In this document: positions 33,181-37,281 of the stretch, in pieces
How the letters are laid out: each line of letters starts with the position of its first letter
How positions within the stretch are numbered: the first letter of the stretch is position 1
Assembly (NCBI GenBank): GCA_002313925.1
Contig: DCAZ01000050.1
Coordinates: forward strand, 1-37,281
Length of the DNA stretch: 37,281 nt
DNA from: Gemmatimonadales bacterium UBA1120
Lineage (GTDB): Bacteria > Gemmatimonadota > Gemmatimonadetes > Longimicrobiales > Gaopeijiaceae
Direction of reading: 5' to 3'
The notes under the pieces: generated by a model
The model's input: the letters and a program-made list of their open reading frames with translations, nothing else
Told to the model about the DNA's origin: nothing
Databases searched by the model: none
Made by a program: the position numbers and the translations under genes

Positions 33181-34103
33181 CTAGGGAGAAGACTCGGTTG
33201 GGCTAGATGCTGAGACAGTCCTGGCGGGAGTGGGTGAACCTCGGGATGTAAGGCATGTGCTAGAATCTCAAGGCTGTCCACTAGCCGGGGTCCTGGACGG
33301 CTAAAAAACTGAGATCCGTCAGTCACATAGACACGGCCAGACTCAACAGCTGGTAATTCTGGCCAACAGGAAATACCAGACGAACCGGAGAGCTCCTCCA
33401 GGGTGCGCGGAAGATCAAATCCACAGCAGGCGATGAAAATGACTTCCGGTTGCCAGGCTATCATTTCCATCCAATCAAGTATCCGTGACGGTTGGCCAAC
33501 TTGCCCTAGCCGCTCTATTCCACCAGCCATCTCAACCAATTCTGGAGTCCAATGGCCGCAAGAAAAAAGAGGATCAAGCCACTCTAGAAAGGCTACTTTA
33601 TGGCGTTTTTGGACGGCTTGAGACCGTGACACTACCGTATCGACTCTCCTTGTCAGCACTCCGATAACATCCTCGGCATGATCAGGGATACCAGTCACTG
33701 AACCAAGCTGCCGAAGCGCGTCGAAAACTTCGGCGAGGGTTTCGGGCTCAAGGTTCAGGATCGCTGGCGTGTTAGGTAACGAGCACGCAGCGGCTTGAAC
33801 CTCGGACTCTGCTACGGCACAGACATCGCAAAGGGCTTGGGTAACAATTAAGTCTGGCTCAAGATTTCTTAGTTCCTCTAGGTCCAGTTCGTAGAGAGCT
33901 CCATCAGTCTTTAAGCGTTCTCTTACGAGTGCATCGATCTCCGAACTGCTAGCCCCTTCTGGGAGTAGGGTCGAAGTAAGGTGTGGAAGTTCTTCCACTC
34001 CAGGAGGGAAATCACATTCATGCGTCACTCCAACCAGGTCACTTCCAAGGCCGAGTGCGTGAACCATCTCAGTTGCGCTAGGAAGAAGCGATACAATTCT
34101 CAC
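33174..34103 (-). CDS. BtuF-like cobalamin-binding-fold protein without signal peptide
   Basis: 309 residues of the TroA/helical-backbone binding-protein fold, beginning directly with 'MRIVSLLPSATEMVHALGL', the family N terminus. No signal peptide or lipobox precedes it, so it is probably cytosolic, unlike true BtuF. 'LEPDLIVTQALCDVCAV', 'EWLDPLFSCGHW' and 'WQPEVIFIACCGFD' are shared by proteins usually annotated as cobalamin-binding; the cysteines are notable. Ligand unproven. Start GTG 34103 with TTAGGAG 9 bases upstream. Its last 7 bp overlap the end of the PQQ dehydrogenase gene. SMP-30 lies 43 bp upstream on the same strand, so the two may be co-transcribed. Confidence 0.87.
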   Translation of the reverse strand: MRIVSLLPSATEMVHALGLGSDLVGVTHECDFPPGVEELPHLTSTLLPEGASSSEIDALVRERLKTDGALYELDLEELRNLEPDLIVTQALCDVCAVAESEVQAAACSLPNTPAILNLEPETLAEVFDALRQLGSVTGIPDHAEDVIGVLTRRVDTVVSRSQAVQKRHKVAFLEWLDPLFSCGHWTPELVEMAGGIERLGQVGQPSRILDWMEMIAWQPEVIFIACCGFDLPRTLEELSGSSGISCWPELPAVESGRVYVTDGSQFFSRPGPRLVDSLEILAHALHPEVHPLPPGLSQHLAQPSLLPSY

Positions 34104-34146
34104 CGATATTTACTCCTAAGGGATTCTTGACCGGTGAGCTCGGGCC

Positions 34147-35190
34147 TCAGAAGCCGACACCTTTAACATTCAAGCGAATTCGGAGGAGATGCATATCAGA
34201 CGTGATGTAGAGCGTATAGCCGTCGTCTCCAAAGGCACAATTGGAAGTTCTTTGAGTTGTGTTCAAGGAACCCAAAAGTTCGCCGTCTGGACTAATGATT
34301 AAGACACCATTATCCGGTCCTGCGACATAAACGTTGCCCTGCTGATCAATCGCTAGGCCATCCCCCCAAGATTGGTAGAAGGCCCGACCATTGCTCAGAT
34401 CTCCAGAAGAAGTGACATCGTAGGCCATAATGACTGGCGGCAACCCAGAGTTAGAGACGTAAAGCGTACCTTGATCTGGTGAAAAGGCGATGCCATTTGG
34501 ACGAGGTAAATCAGAAATAACCTGAGTCAAAGAACCACCAACCGTCAGCCGATAGACCCCATGCACATCGAGTTCCTTGGCTGGATCTTCAATGCCCCGT
34601 TCCAGTCCGTATGGTGGATCAGTGAAGTACAGGTCTCCGTTTACGTTCAGTGCCAGGTCATTGGGTGAATTGAAGCGCTTGCCCTCGAATTCTCTGACGA
34701 GTGTTTCAAAGCTCGCTACGGGCGCATCCCACGAAGAGTCAAGCCGTGCAATGCGACGATCACCGTGTTGCGCCAATAACAGCCCGCCTTCATGGTCCAA
34801 GAGCAGTCCATTAGAGCCGCTTTCACCTCCCCTGGGTGTTTCGCCCGTGTACCCAGATGGCTGAAGCCATAAGGAAGCCGGCCCTCCTTCCCGCCAAAGG
34901 TAGATCGCATTGTTCGGAATATCCGAGTAGAGCACACCCTCAAGCGCAGGAACCCACACAGGCCCTTCAGTCCATTCGTGGCCTGCGGCTAGCACTTCCA
35001 TTTCCGCATCTGAAGACACAATCAGATCCAACCGAGAATCAATCCGCTCGATACTACCGATCGTGGGGAGTTGAGCTTCCGCTATATCCCCCGCACAAAT
35101 CATCATCGAAGCAACAGTTAACAGCGTGGCAGACAATCTGCTTATGCTGCAGAGTCTCAGAACCAGAGACGCAAAAGTCTTTAGCATCAT
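34147..35190 (-). CDS. Exported SMP-30/gluconolactonase-family lactonase
   Basis: 347 residues: a long signal peptide (about 1-40, ending 'AEAQ') and a six-bladed calcium-dependent propeller. Metal-site residues: E75 in 'WTEGPVW', N177 in 'NSPNDL', N232 in 'RPNGIAFS' and D277 in 'WGDGLAID'. Hydrolyses sugar lactones in the periplasm. A PQQ sugar dehydrogenase is encoded nearby, and lactones are its expected products, so a functional link is plausible although they are on opposite strands. Start ATG at 35190 has CGGAG 7 bases upstream. Confidence 0.93.
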   Translation of the reverse strand: MMLKTFASLVLRLCSISRLSATLLTVASMMICAGDIAEAQLPTIGSIERIDSRLDLIVSSDAEMEVLAAGHEWTEGPVWVPALEGVLYSDIPNNAIYLWREGGPASLWLQPSGYTGETPRGGESGSNGLLLDHEGGLLLAQHGDRRIARLDSSWDAPVASFETLVREFEGKRFNSPNDLALNVNGDLYFTDPPYGLERGIEDPAKELDVHGVYRLTVGGSLTQVISDLPRPNGIAFSPDQGTLYVSNSGLPPVIMAYDVTSSGDLSNGRAFYQSWGDGLAIDQQGNVYVAGPDNGVLIISPDGELLGSLNTTQRTSNCAFGDDGYTLYITSDMHLLRIRLNVKGVGF

Positions 35191-35275
35191 GGAATCTCCG
35201 TGTCGGATCTTCTCGAGTCTACAGGTACCCTTCTTTGAACTACAAGTGATTGTCTACAGTATCTTAGCCTGTTGA

Positions 35276-35713
35276 TTACAGGGTATACCCTGGTACTTCG
35301 CGTAATGGCACCCTGCCCCTCACGAATATCCCACTCCCACGCCCAACTTCGTTACCCTGAGCATCATATACGACCGCCTCAGCAATAAGTTGAGATTTGT
35401 TTTGATTAACCACTCTGCCAACCGACCTAAGCAGACCCGATGAAACAGGTCTTGTGAGATAAGTTGTGAATGATGTTGTGAGCACGAATACCTCTTTTTC
35501 CAGTGCACTAGCAGCGAAAAACGCTGCGTCATCCAGCATTTTGAAGTAAACAGAGCCATGCACCGCTTCAGCCGAGTGAAATAGTTTTTCTGACACTTCA
35601 ATCTCAACTATCGCCTCGGCGTCTGACACCTCAATTCTTGGCTCGTAAAAAGCATTGATGGGTGCATTTAGATACATGTTCTCGAGAGCTTGAAAATGCG
35701 GGTCTCTAGTCAT
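35276..35713 (-). CDS. PaaI-family hotdog thioesterase
   Basis: 145 residues, single hotdog domain. The 'AVHGSVYFKMLDDAAFFAAS' region is the PaaI/YbgC-type active-site helix: the histidine-glycine pair with the following aspartates holds the acyl-CoA thioester. Hydrolyses some acyl-CoA in the cytosol; substrate unknown. Start ATG at 35713, Shine-Dalgarno weak. It lies 85 bp upstream of the SMP-30 gene on the same strand. Divergent from PhzF. Confidence 0.88.
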   Translation of the reverse strand: MTRDPHFQALENMYLNAPINAFYEPRIEVSDAEAIVEIEVSEKLFHSAEAVHGSVYFKMLDDAAFFAASALEKEVFVLTTSFTTYLTRPVSSGLLRSVGRVVNQNKSQLIAEAVVYDAQGNEVGRGSGIFVRGRVPLREVPGYTL

Positions 35714-35766
35714 CTCTGAAGTCTCAACACCTTACATAAGCGGGACTGACAGGAGCTTCATCCTTC

Positions 35767-35790
35767 ATGCTCGACTATGGACTCGAGCAT
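35767..35790. promoter_or_regulatory. 24-bp operator-like dyad in a divergent promoter region
   Basis: Perfect 8-bp arms atgctcga and tcgagcat around an 8-base centre. It is placed between the divergent thioesterase and PhzF genes, 54 bp from the thioesterase start. No T-run. Confidence 0.4.
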
Positions 35791-35882
35791 CACCATCCTC
35801 AAGTTATCGCTAAATCTCAGTCACATCACTAAGCCATCAACTTTTCCTTTTCCATTGGCGGCTGGGATAAGGAACAGACAGT

Positions 35883-35908
35883 TTGCGATGACTTGCGTAC
35901 TTATTGCG
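35883..35908 (+). promoter_or_regulatory. Three helically phased TTGCG direct repeats
   Basis: TTGCG occurs at 35883, 35893 and 35904, spaced 10 and 11 bp, one DNA turn apart, 48-73 bp upstream of the PhzF start. This is the layout of an activator or repressor binding in tandem, but the units are only 5 bp. Confidence 0.25.
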
Positions 35909-35955
35909 ACCCCATAAACAATCCCTCAAAACGGTGGAAAGGCACCTTAGAGCAT

Positions 35956-36894
35956 ATGGAACTTCCATTCCACACTCTTGATGTCTTTACAGATAGTACT
36001 TTTGGTGGCAATCCGCTCGGCTTATTTCCAAGTGCGGCTCAGCTTCCGACTGAGCTCATGCAACGGATTGCGAGAGAGATGAACCTCTCAGAGACGGTTT
36101 TTCTCGGGCCACCGGAGACTGACCAAGGAACAGCACGGGTACGCATTTTTACACCAAATGTGGAGGTCCCCTTTGCGGGACACCCCACGGTGGGCACAGC
36201 AGTATTCCTCGCACATCAACTACTCGCTAGACAGCCAGCAGTCAGTAAAACAAACACTGCAGAACTTACTATCATCCTTGAAGAAAATGTTGGAGCAGTT
36301 CCTGTCGACGTGCAAATTGAGGACGGGGAACCTGTCTTTGGGCGCTTCACAACCGCGATGCTGCCTGAGCACCGTGAGTCACCTCACTCCTGCCAAGATC
36401 TGGCTCGTATGGTCGGACTCAGCCCTGAGGATGTCTGCCCAGATGGGCTTTACCCAGAAATGGTCTCGTGTGGTTTAGCGTATCATATAGTTCCCGTCCG
36501 AACGATCGCAGCAGTACGCAAGGCTTCACTCGATATGGCGCTCTGGAAGACAATGCTCGCAGACAGTTGGGCTCACCACGTATACCTGGTTTGCATGGAG
36601 GCTGAGGGTGACGAGGCTGACATCCGGGTCCGCATGTTTGCTCCTGGGTCGGGTGTCGCAGAAGACCCAGCGACTGGCTCTGCAGCAGCAGCGCTCGGGG
36701 GCTACCTATCGAAGTTGGATGCCTCTGAAGATGGCTCACTGTCCTGGACTGTCGAACAGGGCATCGAGATGGATCGCCCGAGCCTCATCTACGTCGAGGC
36801 AGACAGGTCGTATGGTACTACATCCGCTGTACGTGTTGGAGGTAGAGCCATCTTGGTGAGCTCTGGAACCATGCGGGTCGCCTACGATGAGTGA
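35956..36894 (+). CDS. PhzF-family isomerase/epimerase-like protein
   Basis: 312 residues, two-lobed diaminopimelate-epimerase-like fold. Catalytic glutamate E46 lies in 'NLSETVFLG', matching E45 of Pseudomonas PhzF. 'PFAGHPTVGTA' and 'EDPATGSAAAALGGYL' are the two glycine-rich substrate-binding loops. Most genomic PhzF homologues are not in phenazine pathways and no other phz gene is here, so the reaction is an unknown isomerisation. ATG at 35956 gives the exact family start ('LPFHTLDVFT'); the frame continues upstream to 35893 without family sequence. The downstream gene starts 133 bp later. Confidence 0.92.
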   Translation: MELPFHTLDVFTDSTFGGNPLGLFPSAAQLPTELMQRIAREMNLSETVFLGPPETDQGTARVRIFTPNVEVPFAGHPTVGTAVFLAHQLLARQPAVSKTNTAELTIILEENVGAVPVDVQIEDGEPVFGRFTTAMLPEHRESPHSCQDLARMVGLSPEDVCPDGLYPEMVSCGLAYHIVPVRTIAAVRKASLDMALWKTMLADSWAHHVYLVCMEAEGDEADIRVRMFAPGSGVAEDPATGSAAAALGGYLSKLDASEDGSLSWTVEQGIEMDRPSLIYVEADRSYGTTSAVRVGGRAILVSSGTMRVAYDE

Positions 36895-37027
36895 TATTGC
36901 CCGAAGCAGCGCTCAATAATTTGCAGAACCTGTCATGAGTGAAGAACCGTTGAAGAAAGTATCAGAGAGCTTCTGGCCTCAAATAACTAAGCCAGGTAGG
37001 CTGAGTCATTCTCTAATGGAGCATCCG

Positions 37028-37281
37028 ATGACCCGTATCTTTATCGTTGCCACAACTTCATTTCTGCTCTTTGCATGCCAGGAAGCGTCACGGTCAAATG
37101 AACAAACCGGAACACCTCCCTGGGACTGGGCTGAATTCGAAGTTCGTGACGCAGTCAATCAAGTCAGGGCCGGTCGTGATCTCACTCCTGAGAGTTGGCC
37201 CGGCGAAGCCCGAGTAGCCGTCCTCTTCTCTTTCGACGTAGACAACGAGACGGTTCAAGGCCTCCGGGATGGCAGCGTTAG
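37028..37281 (+). CDS. Polysaccharide-deacetylase-family lipoprotein (3' end outside window)
   Basis: Only the first 84 codons are in the window. Lipoprotein signal with lipobox 'LLFACQ' (C17), a linker, then 'WPGEARVAVLFSFDVDNET', the start of a NodB-type deacetylase with the metal-binding aspartates (D-V-D) of motif 1. ATG at 37028 is chosen because GGAG lies 7 bases upstream and the lipobox position fits; an in-frame ATG at 36935 would add 31 residues in front of the signal. Probably removes acetyl groups from a cell-envelope or external polysaccharide, or acts on a small amide as some relatives do. Confidence 0.82.
   Translation, partial: MTRIFIVATTSFLLFACQEASRSNEQTGTPPWDWAEFEVRDAVNQVRAGRDLTPESWPGEARVAVLFSFDVDNETVQGLRDGSV

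Noticed and set aside
35956..36894. Phenazine biosynthesis locus suggested by PhzF
   Set aside because: No other phz genes nearby; most PhzF homologues are outside phenazine pathways.
1..37281. CRISPR arrays, insertion sequences, integrase or att sites, toxin-antitoxin pairs
   Set aside because: None seen: no regularly spaced repeats, no transposase-like frames and no paired small overlapping genes of that type.

Overview
The window is chromosomal sequence from a Gram-negative, heterotrophic bacterium. Four or five lipoproteins with lipoboxes, many Sec signal peptides, secreted S9, M14 and M28 peptidases, a PQQ-dependent dehydrogenase, a DUF1028 protein and a gliding-type ABC system together resemble gene content of (probably marine) Gemmatimonadota or a related lineage. 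That assignment is inference from gene content; no rRNA or other phylogenetic marker except dnaE is present. I see no phage, IS element, CRISPR array, tRNA or rRNA, so this looks like ordinary, densely packed chromosome.

Layout. 1-423: 3' end of a probable DUF4837 gene. 633-6739 (+): dnaE, then an ALDH7-type aldehyde dehydrogenase and a nitrilase-superfamily amidohydrolase that look like a two-gene operon. 6820-10936 (-): a three-gene operon, ABC ATPase, then a fused permease/GldG-like protein, then a DUF4340 protein, joined by overlapping stop/start codons. 11261-11695 (-): a small orphan HTH protein with an arginine-rich tail. 11866-14431 (-): secreted S9 peptidase followed by msrA. 14557-17320: an esterase (+), threonine aldolase (-) and a cyclophilin lipoprotein (+). 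17356-22065 (-): secreted M14 carboxypeptidase, homocysteine S-methyltransferase, exported DinB-like protein and a cold-shock protein with a strong intrinsic terminator. 22359-24874: cupin lipoprotein (+), agmatinase-family enzyme (-), exported cyclase-family hydrolase (-). 25210-29697 (+): histidine-rich exported TPR protein, DUF1028-TPR protein and M28 peptidase. 29769-35713: NHL-repeat lipoprotein (-), PQQ dehydrogenase (+), cytosolic BtuF-like protein (-), SMP-30 lactonase (-), PaaI thioesterase (-). 35956-37281 (+): PhzF-family isomerase and the start of a polysaccharide-deacetylase lipoprotein.

Together the genes suggest a cell that digests protein and peptides outside the cytoplasm (S9, M14, M28) and oxidises sugars or alcohols in the periplasm (PQQ dehydrogenase; SMP-30 would hydrolyse resulting lactones). 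Cytosolic amine, amino-acid and methyl-group metabolism is also represented (ALDH7, C-N hydrolase, agmatinase family, threonine aldolase, MmuM-like).

The observation I find most worth testing is the leader of the TPR gene. Just downstream of a plausible -10 box there is a 15-bp stem (with two G-U pairs that favour the + strand) closing two smaller hairpins. A second hairpin follows, and then a mini-hairpin that pairs the Shine-Dalgarno sequence. This reads like a cis-regulatory RNA in front of a histidine-rich exported protein of unknown function. No single spectacular unknown system is obvious elsewhere.
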